Assembly: GCA_947085325.1 (NCBI GenBank)
Contig: CAMTVY010000001.1
Coordinates: 21,700-85,699 of the forward strand
Direction: 5' to 3'
Origin: JAQBXX01 sp947085325
Lineage (GTDB): Bacteria; Pseudomonadota; Gammaproteobacteria; SURF-13
Length of the DNA: 64,000 bases
Part shown: positions 42,099 to 50,716 of the stretch, in pieces
Position numbering within the stretch: the first letter of the stretch is position 1
How the letters are laid out: every line of letters starts with the position of its first letter
Program-made: the position numbers and the translations under genes
Notes under the pieces: model-generated
What the model saw: only the letters and a program-made list of their open reading frames with translations
Databases searched by the model: none
What the model was told of the DNA's origin: nothing

Positions 42099-44810
42099 TC
42101 AGGCCAGCGTGCCGTGGCACTGCTTGTACTTTTTTCCCGAACCGCAGGGGCAGGGCTCGTTGCGCCCTACCTTACGTTCCCCGCGCACGAAGGGGGCAGC
42201 GGGTTCGGCAGTTGCGGTGTCTGGTGTTGCTTCGGCAGCTGCTGTGAGTGCGCTCGCGGCGGCATGCTGGAACTGCATGTTGGTGGCAGCGCGCCGCTGC
42301 TGCTCAATCAGGTGTACGTCCTCTTCGGCGCGCACCTGCGCGGTACAGATCAGGCGTGTGACCTCATGCTTGATACGCTCCAGCATATCTGCAAACAGCG
42401 CGAAAGACTCGCGTTTGAACTCCTGCTTGGGATTCTTTTGCGCGTATCCGCGCAGGTGTATGCCCTGGCGCAGATAATCCATGGCGGCAAGGTGATCCTT
42501 CCAGAGGGCATCCAGCACCTGCAGCATGATGGCCTTTTCGAGGTGGCGCATGACGCTGCTGCCGATGGCTTCTTCGCGCGCCTGCATCGCCTGCCCGATC
42601 TCGTCATGGATGCGGTTGCGCAGGGTTTCCTCATGCAGCGTATCGTCGCCTACCAGCCATTCACCGATGGGCAGGGTCATGCCGAGTTCGGACCGTAAGG
42701 CAGCCTCCAGTCCGGGAATATCCCATTGCTCTTCGAGGCTTGCGCGCGGCATGTGGGCATTGATGATCTCGTCAATCACATTGCTGCGAACGATGGTAAC
42801 CGTCTCGGAGATGTCATCGCTGTCCATCAACTCATTGCGCTGCTCGTAGATCACCTTGCGCTGGTCGTTGGCTACATCGTCGTATTCCAGCAATTGCTTG
42901 CGGATGTCGAAGTTGCGGCCTTCCACCTTGCGCTGCGCATTCTCGATCGCCTTGGTAACCCATGGATGTTCGATCGCCTCGCCTTCGTTCATGCCGAGCT
43001 TCTGCATCAGCCCGGCCACGCGCTCGGAGGCGAAGATGCGCATCAGGTTGTCTTCGAGCGAGAGATAAAACCGGCTCGAACCCGGGTCGCCCTGCCGCCC
43101 GGAACGCCCGCGCAACTGGTTGTCGATGCGGCGCGATTCATGGCGCTCGGTGCCGATGATGTGCAGGCCGCCGCTCGCGAGTACTTCGTCATGCCGCGCC
43201 TGCCAGGTATCGCGCAGACGGGCTGTGGTCGCCTCGTCCGGGTTTTCGAGTGCGGCCAGCTCGGCTTCGAGGCTGCCGCCCAGCACGATGTCAGTGCCGC
43301 GTCCGGCCATGTTGGTGGCGATGGTGACCGTGCCTGGCCGTCCGGCCTGCGCCACGATCTCCGCCTCCCGTTCATGAAACTTGGCGTTCAGCACCTGATG
43401 TTTGATGCCCTCGCTGTCAAGCAGGCGCGACAGATGTTCAGAGGTTTCAATGGACGCCGTACCTACCAGTACGGGCTGATAGCGCGCCTGACAGGCTTTG
43501 ACATCCTCGATGATGGCGCTGAATTTTTCACCTGCGGTAAGGTATACCAGGTCGCCATAGTCCTTGCGCACCATCGGCTTGTGGGTCGGAATCACGACCA
43601 CTTCGAGGCCGTAAATCTGCTGGAATTCGTAGGCCTCGGTGTCAGCCGTACCGGTCATGCCCGAAAGTTTGCTGTAGAGGCGGAAATAGTTCTGGAATGT
43701 GATTGAGGCGAGCGTCTGGTTTTCGCTCTGGATTTGCACGCCTTCCTTGGCCTCTACGGCCTGATGCAGGCCCTCCGACCAGCGCCGCCCCGGCATGGTG
43801 CGCCCGGTGAACTCATCGACGATGACGACCTGGTTGTCTTTGACGATATAGTCAACATTGCGCTGGAACAGTGCGTGGGCGCGCAAAGCGGCGTGCAAAT
43901 GATGCATGAGCATGATGTTGGCAGTGTCATACAGGCTCTCGCCCTCATGCAGGATCCCGGCCTCCGCCAGCAGTTCCTCGACACGCTGATGGCCCTGTTC
44001 GGAGAGCAGCACGTTACGGTCTTTTTCATCCACCAGATAATCACCCGGGGTGTCGGCGTCTGCCTGGCGGGTGAGGCGCGGGATGAGTGCATTTATTTTA
44101 TGGTACAGGTCGGAACTGTTTTCGGTGGAGCCCGAGATGATGAGCGGTGTGCGCGCCTCGTCGATCAGGATGGAGTCCACCTCGTCGACAATGGCGTAAT
44201 GCTGGTCGCGTTGCATGCGTTCGCTGCTGGCAAACGCCATGTTGTCGCGCAGGTAGTCGAAGCCGAATTCATTGTTGGTGCCGTAGGTGATGTCAGCGGC
44301 ATACGCGGCGCGTTTTTCTTCACCGCTCATGCCTGCCACCACTACGCCGGTGGTGAGGCCGAGAAACGCATACAGCTTGCCCATCCAGCGCGCATCACGT
44401 CGCGCCAGGTAATCATTGACCGTGACGACGTGCACACCTTTCCCGGGCAGGGCGTTGAGATAGGCGGCGAGGGTGGCGACCAGGGTCTTGCCCTCGCCCG
44501 TGCGCATCTCGGCAATTTTGCCGTCGTTCAGCACCATGCCGCCGATCAGCTGTGCGTCGAAATGACGCATGTTGAGTGCCCGCTTGCCGGCCTCGCGCAC
44601 TGTGGCGAAGGCTTCCGGCAGCAAGGCCTCCAGGGCTTCGCCCTGTGCCAGGCGGGCGCGAAACGCGGCCGTCTTGGCGGCCAGCGCAGTATCAGACAAG
44701 GCGGCCAGATCAGGCTCGAATGCACTGATGTGTGCCACCACCTTGAGGGTGCGCTTTAGAAGCCGCTCATTGCGGCTGCCGAAAATCCTGCTTAACAGTT
44801 TGCTGGCCAT
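42099..44810 (-). CDS. secA: Preprotein translocase ATPase SecA
   Basis: Motor of Sec-dependent export. Walker A MRTGEGKT, the DEVDSILIDEARTPLIISG region, helicase motifs AGRGTDIVLGG and GRSGRQGDPGSSRFYLS, and the C-terminal zinc-binding SEC-C motif NEPCPCGSGKKYKQCHG are all present. The ATG at 44810 gives MASKLLSRIFGSRNERLLKR as N-terminus and 903 residues, against 901 in E. coli; the 15-codon upstream extension is not family-like. No secM-like arrest peptide is visible upstream, where a divergent DUF721 gene lies instead. Confidence 0.98.
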   Translation of the reverse strand: MASKLLSRIFGSRNERLLKRTLKVVAHISAFEPDLAALSDTALAAKTAAFRARLAQGEALEALLPEAFATVREAGKRALNMRHFDAQLIGGMVLNDGKIAEMRTGEGKTLVATLAAYLNALPGKGVHVVTVNDYLARRDARWMGKLYAFLGLTTGVVVAGMSGEEKRAAYAADITYGTNNEFGFDYLRDNMAFASSERMQRDQHYAIVDEVDSILIDEARTPLIISGSTENSSDLYHKINALIPRLTRQADADTPGDYLVDEKDRNVLLSEQGHQRVEELLAEAGILHEGESLYDTANIMLMHHLHAALRAHALFQRNVDYIVKDNQVVIVDEFTGRTMPGRRWSEGLHQAVEAKEGVQIQSENQTLASITFQNYFRLYSKLSGMTGTADTEAYEFQQIYGLEVVVIPTHKPMVRKDYGDLVYLTAGEKFSAIIEDVKACQARYQPVLVGTASIETSEHLSRLLDSEGIKHQVLNAKFHEREAEIVAQAGRPGTVTIATNMAGRGTDIVLGGSLEAELAALENPDEATTARLRDTWQARHDEVLASGGLHIIGTERHESRRIDNQLRGRSGRQGDPGSSRFYLSLEDNLMRIFASERVAGLMQKLGMNEGEAIEHPWVTKAIENAQRKVEGRNFDIRKQLLEYDDVANDQRKVIYEQRNELMDSDDISETVTIVRSNVIDEIINAHMPRASLEEQWDIPGLEAALRSELGMTLPIGEWLVGDDTLHEETLRNRIHDEIGQAMQAREEAIGSSVMRHLEKAIMLQVLDALWKDHLAAMDYLRQGIHLRGYAQKNPKQEFKRESFALFADMLERIKHEVTRLICTAQVRAEEDVHLIEQQRRAATNMQFQHAAASALTAAAEATPDTATAEPAAPFVRGERKVGRNEPCPCGSGKKYKQCHGTLA

Positions 44811-44916
44811 GGTTTGACAGTGTTCCCGGGTGCGGGCGCCTCGGGTGAGGCGCAATCAGGGCTGCTCGACGGGTTTTTGGTGGGGTAGTATAGTACTACG
44901 TTGAGAGTCTGGACGT
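44811..44916. promoter_or_regulatory. Divergent secA/DUF721 promoter region with a short palindrome
   Basis: This 106-bp gap contains the perfect inverted repeat GTAGTA-TAG-TACTAC at about 44882-44896. On the minus strand the palindrome includes TATACT, a fair -10 for secA; on the plus strand TAGTAT could serve the DUF721 gene. No good -35 is visible for either. A shared operator or overlapping promoters is an inference. Confidence 0.35.
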
Positions 44917-45228
44917 ATGACATTACCGCGCCATATAAATGATTTGCTGGAGACTGCCTCCGTCGCCCGTCTGGTGCGTCACGCACAGCACGTGCGGCGT
45001 GCGACTGGGATATTGCATGGGTGCGTGGGCGAGCAGGCGGCCGGGCATTGTGTGGTGGCGAATGTCCGCGCCGATGTGCTGGTAATTCATACGGATACGC
45101 CTGCGTGGGCGGCCAAACTCCGTTTCCAGGTGGCGCCCTTGCTTAAGCAGTTCAGGCAGGAGCCGGATTTCGCAGGACTGCGCACTATCCACATCAAGTC
45201 CTTTCCCGCCAGCCATCCCGGCAACTGA
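44917..45228 (+). CDS. DUF721/DciA-like protein
   Basis: A 103-residue protein with the DUF721 pattern: an N-terminal helix (INDLLETASVARLVRHAQH), a central GEQAAGHCVVANVRADVLVIHTDTPAWAAKLRFQ strand-helix region (core TDTPAWAAKLRF), and a short end. DciA members load the replicative helicase in bacteria without DnaC, though short gammaproteobacterial relatives are uncharacterised. It sits between lpxC and secA, facing away from secA, where gammaproteobacteria often carry this gene. Confidence 0.8.
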   Translation: MTLPRHINDLLETASVARLVRHAQHVRRATGILHGCVGEQAAGHCVVANVRADVLVIHTDTPAWAAKLRFQVAPLLKQFRQEPDFAGLRTIHIKSFPASHPGN

Positions 45229-45248
45229 GCGGCGCAGGGTGCCAGGCG

Positions 45249-46163
45249 TCAGTGGCTGGCGGTGACCGGTTGCATGAAGGAAATCGGCGCGGAGCGCTCG
45301 TCATCGAAGGTGACCAGTTCCCACGCGCTTTCGTCGGCGATGAGGGTGCGCAACAAGTGGTTGTTGAGCGCATGGCCTGACTTGTGGCCGCTGAAGGCAC
45401 CGATGAGGCTGCGCCCGAGCAGGTACAGGTCGCCGATGGCATCCAGTATCTTGTGTTTGACGAATTCATCGTCGTAGCGCAGGCCGTCTTCGTTCAGAAT
45501 GCGGTAATCATCCATCACGATGGCGTTATCCAGGCTGCCGCCCAGGGCCAGACCGCGTTCACGCAACAGTTCCACGTCGCGCATGAAGCCGAAAGTGCGC
45601 GCGCGGCTCACTTCCTTCACGAACGAGGTGGTGGAGAAGTCAATGGACGCCTCACGATGGCTGTCCTTGAACAGGGGGTGGTTGAAGTCGATGCTGAAGG
45701 CCACCTTGAAGCCATTAAAGGGTTCGAAGCGCGCCCATTTGTCACCGTCTTCTACCCGCACGGTGCGCTTGATGCGGATAAAGTGCTTGGGGGCGTTTTG
45801 CTCTTCGATGCCGGCGGACTGGATCAGAAATACAAACGGACCGGCGCTGCCATCCATGATCGGCACTTCAGCCGCGCTCAGGTCAATGTAGGCATTGTCT
45901 ACGCCGAGGCCCGCGAGCGCCGACAGCAGATGTTCAACAGTGGAGATGCGCACATCGCCGCTTACCAGTGTCGTAGAGAGTTGGGTGTCGCCAACGTTTT
46001 CCGGGCGCGCCTGCACCTCGACCGGTACCGGCAAGTCAACGCGACGGAACACGATGCCGGTGTTGACGGCAGCCGGTCGCAGCGTAAGGTAGATCTTCTC
46101 CCCGGTGTGCAGGCCAACCCCAGTGGCCCTGATGACATTGCGCAACGTGCGTTGTTTTATCAT
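45249..46163 (-). CDS. lpxC: UDP-3-O-acyl-N-acetylglucosamine deacetylase
   Basis: Zinc deacetylase catalysing the committed step of lipid A synthesis. The N-terminus IKQRTLRNVIRATGVGLHTG, the zinc histidine in VEHLLSALAGLGVDNAYI, AEVPIMDGSA, and the KHKILDAIGDLYLLG and FSGHKSGHALNN blocks are intact. The ATG at 46163 gives 304 residues (305 in E. coli). It is the last gene of the dcw run, 194 bp after ftsZ; that gap could hold its own promoter but shows no clear -35/-10 pair. Confidence 0.97.
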   Translation of the reverse strand: MIKQRTLRNVIRATGVGLHTGEKIYLTLRPAAVNTGIVFRRVDLPVPVEVQARPENVGDTQLSTTLVSGDVRISTVEHLLSALAGLGVDNAYIDLSAAEVPIMDGSAGPFVFLIQSAGIEEQNAPKHFIRIKRTVRVEDGDKWARFEPFNGFKVAFSIDFNHPLFKDSHREASIDFSTTSFVKEVSRARTFGFMRDVELLRERGLALGGSLDNAIVMDDYRILNEDGLRYDDEFVKHKILDAIGDLYLLGRSLIGAFSGHKSGHALNNHLLRTLIADESAWELVTFDDERSAPISFMQPVTASH

Positions 46164-46357
46164 TCTTCCCCGCTCCCTGTGCAAAGGGTGGTTATAATTC
46201 AGACAGATAGCAATCTTATCACAGGAAAATGGCCTTTGCCTAGCCTGCTGTAGCCGCTATCCCGGTATAAGTGCCTGATTCCATTTGGTTCGTCAGCCAG
46301 CCTGGGTGTGCGGCGGCACGCCCCATTGGGTCTGTAGTGGCCAAAATTGCCTCAACT

Positions 46358-47503
46358 TCAGTCCGCCTGCCGCCGCAGAAAGGCCGGGATATCGAGGTAG
46401 TCAAGATTACCGTCGGCGTTGCCGGAGAAGCGTTCGCCGCCTGCCACCTGATTGCGGATTACCGTGGGACGCTCGAGTTGGCCGTAATCCACGACCGGGC
46501 TGGTGCTTTTTTGCACCAGGCGCACGGGCCGCTCTTCGCTCCTGGTGCTCTGGCCCAGGCCGGTGGCCACAACTGTGACGCGCATTTCCTCGTTCATATC
46601 AGGATCAAGGACGGTACCCACCACCACGGTGGCGTTTTCCGAGACCAGTTCTTTCACGGCGTTGCCGACTTCCTCGAATTCCCCGATGGACATGTTGAGG
46701 CCGGCGGTCACGTTGACCAGGATGCCGCGTGCGCCTGCCAGGCTGATGTTTTCCAGCAGCGGACTGGCGATGGCCGCTTCGGCCGCCTTGCGTGAGCGGT
46801 TTTCGCCGGAGGCTACTCCGGAGCCCATCATCGCCATGCCCATTTCCGACATGACGGTACGCACGTCGGCAAAATCCACGTTGATGAGGCCGGGGCGGGT
46901 AATGAGGTCGGCGATGCCCTGCACCGCGCCGAGCAGCACGTCGTTGGCCGACTTGAAGGCATTCAGCAGGCTGATGTCCTTGCCCAGCACGATGAGCAGC
47001 TTCTCATTCGGGATAGTGATGAGCGAGTCGACATACTGGCTCAATTCCTTGATGCCGTTCTCGGCGATCAGCATGCGTTTGCTGCCTTCAAACGGAAACG
47101 GCTTGGTGACCACGGCCACGGTGAGGATGCCCAGCTCCTTGGCGATCTGCGCTACTACCGGCGCTGCGCCGGTGCCGGTGCCGCCGCCCATACCCGCAGT
47201 GATAAAGACCATGTCGGCGCCCTCAAGCACCTCGATGATGCGATCACGGTCGTCCATGGCGGCCTGACGCCCGATGTCGGGGTTGGCGCCGGCGCCCAGC
47301 CCTTTGGTGATGGCGCCGCCCAGTTGCAGCACGGTGCGGGCCGAGGTGTTTTTGAGTGCCTGGGCATCGGTGTTGGCGCAGACGAAATCGACGCCCTCGA
47401 TATTGGCATGCACCATGTGCTCGACCGCATTGCCGCCGCCGCCGCCTACGCCGATGACCTTGATGACTGCGTTTTGCGTATAGGTATCGATTAGTTCAAA
47501 CAT
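46358..47503 (-). CDS. ftsZ: Cell division GTPase FtsZ
   Basis: Tubulin-like GTPase that forms the Z ring. The nucleotide sites VGGGGGNAVEHMV and GGGTGTGAAPVVA and the T7-loop NVDFADVRTVMSEMG are intact; the C-terminus ends in LDYLDIPAFLRRQAD, the tail that binds FtsA and ZipA. Length is 381 residues (383 in E. coli). The start has an optimal ribosome binding site, AAAGGAGG at 47517-47510 on the minus strand, six bases before the ATG, fitting the high FtsZ level needed. Confidence 0.99.
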   Translation of the reverse strand: MFELIDTYTQNAVIKVIGVGGGGGNAVEHMVHANIEGVDFVCANTDAQALKNTSARTVLQLGGAITKGLGAGANPDIGRQAAMDDRDRIIEVLEGADMVFITAGMGGGTGTGAAPVVAQIAKELGILTVAVVTKPFPFEGSKRMLIAENGIKELSQYVDSLITIPNEKLLIVLGKDISLLNAFKSANDVLLGAVQGIADLITRPGLINVDFADVRTVMSEMGMAMMGSGVASGENRSRKAAEAAIASPLLENISLAGARGILVNVTAGLNMSIGEFEEVGNAVKELVSENATVVVGTVLDPDMNEEMRVTVVATGLGQSTRSEERPVRLVQKSTSPVVDYGQLERPTVIRNQVAGGERFSGNADGNLDYLDIPAFLRRQAD

Positions 47504-47525
47504 GGTATTCCTCCTTTAATTGAAG

Positions 47526-47594
47526 TAGCGAGTAGCGAGGTGTCAGTGGCGAGTAACTAATTTCTAGCTGCTCGCTACTAGCCACTCGCCACTG
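47526..47594. repeat. Interleaved inverted repeats between ftsA and ftsZ
   Basis: AGTAGCGAG (47531-47539) pairs with CTCGCTACT (47571-47579), and CAGTGGCGAGT (47544-47554) pairs with ACTCGCCACTG (47584-47594). The arms are interleaved (a-b-a'-b'), so they could form a pseudoknot or alternative hairpins in the ftsA-ftsZ transcript. A related CTTGCCACTTGCTACT run precedes rlmD. It looks like a low-complexity repeat family, and it sits just upstream of the ftsZ ribosome binding site. Confidence 0.6.
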
Positions 47595-47599
47595 TATTT

Positions 47600-48832
47600 T
47601 TAAAAATTTCCCTGAAACCAACTTCTCATGCGTTCCCACACGCCCTGGCCGGACTTGAGTTTCCTGTTCGACTTGGGGCTGCTGCGATGCCGCTGACCAA
47701 ACAAGAGCAGGCCGACGCCGGTGGAGTAGATAGGATTGCGCACCACGTCCACCAGCCCGCCGACGTACTGCGGCAGGCCAATCCGCACGGGCATGTGGAA
47801 GATTTCCTCGGCCAGTTCGACCGTGCCCTCCATCTTGGAGCTGCCGCCGGTAAGCACGATGCCGGCGGCGATCAGATCCTCGAAACCACTGCGCCGGAGT
47901 TCTGTCTGCACCAGGGTGAACAGCTCTTCGAGGCGCGGCTCGACCACTTCGGCGAGGGTCTGGCGTGCCAGCCGACGTGCCGGACGGTCGCCTACGCTCG
48001 GCACCTCGATGGTCTCGTCGGCCTGCGCCAACTGGGTCAGCGCGCAGGCGTATTTGATCTTGATTTCCTCCGCATGCAGCGTGGGTGTGCGCAATGCCAC
48101 CGCGATGTCGTTGGTGACCTGGTCGCCGGCGATGGGGATGACTGCGGTGTGGCGGATCGCGCCGCCGGTGAATACGGCGATGTCGGTGGTGCCGCCGCCG
48201 ATATCCACCAGGCAGACGCCAAGCTCTTTTTCGTCGTCAGTAAGCACCGCCGCGCTGGAGGCAAGCTGTTCGAGAATGATGTCGTCCACTTCCAGCCCAC
48301 AGCGGCGCACGCATTTGATGATGTTCTGCGCTGCGCTCACTGCGCCGGTTACCAGATGCACCTTGGCCTCCATGCGCACGCCCGACATGCCGATGGGCTC
48401 GCGGATACCCTCCTGGTTGTCGATGATGAATTCCTGCGGCAGGATGTGCAGTATGCGTTGATCCGCGGGAATCGCTACCGCGCGTGCAGCGTCGATAACG
48501 CGCTCAACGTCGCTTTGGTGCACTTCCTTTTCGCTGATCGCCACGATGCCATGCGAATTGAGGCTGCGAATGTGCGAGCCGGCGATGCCGGCATATACCG
48601 AGTGGATCTGGCAGCCGGCCATGAGCTCGGCTTCTTCCGCTGCGCGCTGTATGGACTGCACGGTGGATTCGATGTTGACGACCACACCTTTTTTCAGCCC
48701 GCGCGAGGGATGTGAGCCGATGCCGATGATCTCGATGCTGCCGTCAGCAGTAATTTCGCCCACGATCGCGACCACCTTGGAGGTGCCGATATCGAGACCC
48801 ACGATCAGGTTTTTTTCGGTTTTCCTGGACAT
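47600..48832 (-). CDS. ftsA: Cell division protein FtsA
   Basis: Actin-like ATPase that anchors FtsZ to the membrane. The ATP-site GLDIGTSKVVAIVGE, the VDIGGGTTDIAVF phosphate-2 block and IVLTGGSSKMEG adenosine motif are present; the C-terminal amphipathic helix GVWERMRSWFQGNF is the membrane-targeting sequence. The ATG at 48832 overlaps the ftsQ stop by one base (TGATG); a TTG one codon earlier is possible. Length is 410 residues. Confidence 0.97.
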   Translation of the reverse strand: MSRKTEKNLIVGLDIGTSKVVAIVGEITADGSIEIIGIGSHPSRGLKKGVVVNIESTVQSIQRAAEEAELMAGCQIHSVYAGIAGSHIRSLNSHGIVAISEKEVHQSDVERVIDAARAVAIPADQRILHILPQEFIIDNQEGIREPIGMSGVRMEAKVHLVTGAVSAAQNIIKCVRRCGLEVDDIILEQLASSAAVLTDDEKELGVCLVDIGGGTTDIAVFTGGAIRHTAVIPIAGDQVTNDIAVALRTPTLHAEEIKIKYACALTQLAQADETIEVPSVGDRPARRLARQTLAEVVEPRLEELFTLVQTELRRSGFEDLIAAGIVLTGGSSKMEGTVELAEEIFHMPVRIGLPQYVGGLVDVVRNPIYSTGVGLLLFGQRHRSSPKSNRKLKSGQGVWERMRSWFQGNF

Positions 48833-49776
48833 CAACTATTTCTCCCCGTTGCTGCTGTATTTTCGCCGGACTCCTGTTGCAACCAGCGCACGGCCAGACC
48901 ATTGCTGTAACGTAAATCGATGACGGCAGGTTGTAACCCCGCGGCTTGCAAGGCGGGCCATGCGCGCACAAAACGCATGAGGCGCGCATAGCTGTCAGAG
49001 CGGCCAAGCGCAAGGTCAATGTCGTTGTCGAGTGTCAGATGAAACGCCCGCCGGTTGTCCTGGGTGAGGTGTGTTATCCGCAGCCCCAGCGGCAGCAGTG
49101 TCTGGTTCATGGCCTGGTAATGCCCGAGCAGGGCACCGTGCGCGTCGTGCGGCCCCCGGATGGCGGGGAGGCGTTCCGGATAAGAGGCGGGGTCTGGCGT
49201 AAACAGCGTGCCGCTGGTGTTGAGCAGGCCAGTGGCTGCTTCGTCACCGGCTTCGGCCCAGGTGGCGGCGGCGACATGTTCGGTGATGCTCACGCGCAGG
49301 GTGTCAGGCCACACGCGCTGTACGTTGACGCTGCTGATCCAGGGCAGTGCCAGCGCAGTCTGGCGGATGGCGTCGACATCCACGCGGAGGAAATTGCCGC
49401 TGGTCACAGTGGCAAGTTTCTGCTGCAACTCCACGGCAGTCACATGCGTGAAGCGGCCCTCGATGCGTACCGATGTAATCGGCAAGGTGGCAGGGTCGAG
49501 CAGCTTCATGCCGAGCACGCCTGCCGTTGCCGCGACCAGTACGCCCAGCGTGGTCAGCAGCAGCATGCGCAGACGCGGACGCTGTCGCGTTACCGGCTGC
49601 GGTGTACGGCGCGGGGGCGCTGCGTCAGTGCGCACGGCGATGTGGAGTACGGGCTCTTTCCGCTGCGCATGCAGTCGGGCATGGCCAACAACGTCCCGCT
49701 CATGCATGGCCGGCATGATTGGCGCATGCTCGATGGTGTGGCGCAGCGGGCGGATTGTGCCGGCGTTATGCAACAC
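48832..49776 (-). CDS. ftsQ: Cell division protein FtsQ
   Basis: Bitopic divisome protein that binds FtsB and FtsL. A basic cytoplasmic N-terminus of about 70 residues leads to one membrane helix (about 71-90), the POTRA domain (ITSVRIEGRFTHVTAVELQQKLA, core VRIEGRFTHV), and the FtsQ domain with ALPWISSVNVQRVWPDTLRVSITEH (core VQRVWPDTLRV). It starts at a GTG at 49776, overlapping the ddlB end by 11 bp. Later methionines are possible starts because the cytoplasmic tail is poorly conserved. Length as called is 314 residues. Confidence 0.92.
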   Translation of the reverse strand: MLHNAGTIRPLRHTIEHAPIMPAMHERDVVGHARLHAQRKEPVLHIAVRTDAAPPRRTPQPVTRQRPRLRMLLLTTLGVLVAATAGVLGMKLLDPATLPITSVRIEGRFTHVTAVELQQKLATVTSGNFLRVDVDAIRQTALALPWISSVNVQRVWPDTLRVSITEHVAAATWAEAGDEAATGLLNTSGTLFTPDPASYPERLPAIRGPHDAHGALLGHYQAMNQTLLPLGLRITHLTQDNRRAFHLTLDNDIDLALGRSDSYARLMRFVRAWPALQAAGLQPAVIDLRYSNGLAVRWLQQESGENTAATGRNS

Positions 49777-50716
49777 GGCCAGCCTCCGTCCGGGATGCAG
49801 TCAGACTGGTTTCCAGAATGCGCCACACCAGTGTATCGAAATCCATGCCTGCGGCGCGCGCGGCCATGGGTACCAGGCTGTGGCTGGTCATGCCGGGTAC
49901 GGTGTTGGCCTCCAGCAGCCACGGTTGTCCCGCAGCGTCAACCATGAAATCGACGCGCCCCCAGCCGCTGCAGCCGAGCGCTTCGAATGCGCGCACGGCC
50001 AGTTGCTGCAATTCCCGTTCGCGCTGCTGGTCGAGGCCACAGGGGCAGTGATAGAGCGTGTCATTGGCGACATATTTGGCCTGGTAGTCGTAAAATCCCG
50101 ATGCCGCTTCGATGCGGATGAGCGGCAGCGCTTCGCCGCCCAGCAGGGAGGCGGTGTATTCGGCGCCCTGGATATACCGTTCGGCCACCACGTCGGTGTC
50201 GTAGGCCAGGGCCGCTTGCCATGCCGGGTGCAGTGCATCCGGTGTCGTCACCTGCGTGATACCCAGGGTGGAACCCTCGCGGGCCGGTTTCACAATCAGG
50301 GGCAGTCCTATCTCTTGTAATGCGCGCGACACGTCATCGGGGTGATTGAGTACCGCGAACTCCGGCGTCGGCAGCCCCAGCGCCTGCCACACGTGCTTGG
50401 TGCGCACCTTGTCCATGCCCAGCGCCGAGCCGAGCACGCCGCTGCCGGTGTAAGGCAGGCCGAGCATTTCGAGCGCGCCTTGCAGCACGCCGTCTTCACC
50501 GCCACGGCCATGCAATACGATGAAAACGCGGTCGAAGCCCCCCTGTTGCAGCAGGCGCAACAGTTCAGTGCCGAAGGCGTCCAGTGCGTGCGCATCCACG
50601 CCTTTGCGTCGCAGCGCTTCATACACGGCCTTGCCACTGGTGAGCGATACCTCGCGCTCGGCGGATGTCCCGCCATACACGACGGCGACCTTGCCGAAAT
50701 CCGTCGCGCGCGTCAT
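49766..50716 (-). CDS. ddlB: D-alanine--D-alanine ligase
   Basis: ATP-grasp ligase that makes D-Ala-D-Ala for MurF. VVYGGTSAEREVSLTSG, the VFIVLHGRGGEDGVLQG block, LPLIVKPAREGSTLGI, and the metal-binding SGWGRVDFMVD and LLEANTVPGMTSHSLVP segments are intact; the last ends with a tyrosine-less SLVP form common in DdlB. The ATG at 50716 overlaps the murB stop as ATGA and gives 316 residues. Confidence 0.97.
   Translation of the reverse strand: MTRATDFGKVAVVYGGTSAEREVSLTSGKAVYEALRRKGVDAHALDAFGTELLRLLQQGGFDRVFIVLHGRGGEDGVLQGALEMLGLPYTGSGVLGSALGMDKVRTKHVWQALGLPTPEFAVLNHPDDVSRALQEIGLPLIVKPAREGSTLGITQVTTPDALHPAWQAALAYDTDVVAERYIQGAEYTASLLGGEALPLIRIEAASGFYDYQAKYVANDTLYHCPCGLDQQRERELQQLAVRAFEALGCSGWGRVDFMVDAAGQPWLLEANTVPGMTSHSLVPMAARAAGMDFDTLVWRILETSLTASRTEAGRVA

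Noticed and set aside
46164..46357. lpxC promoter with TATAAC as -10
   Set aside because: The nearest -35-like hexamer (TTGCTA) is only 11 bp away and no better partner is visible.
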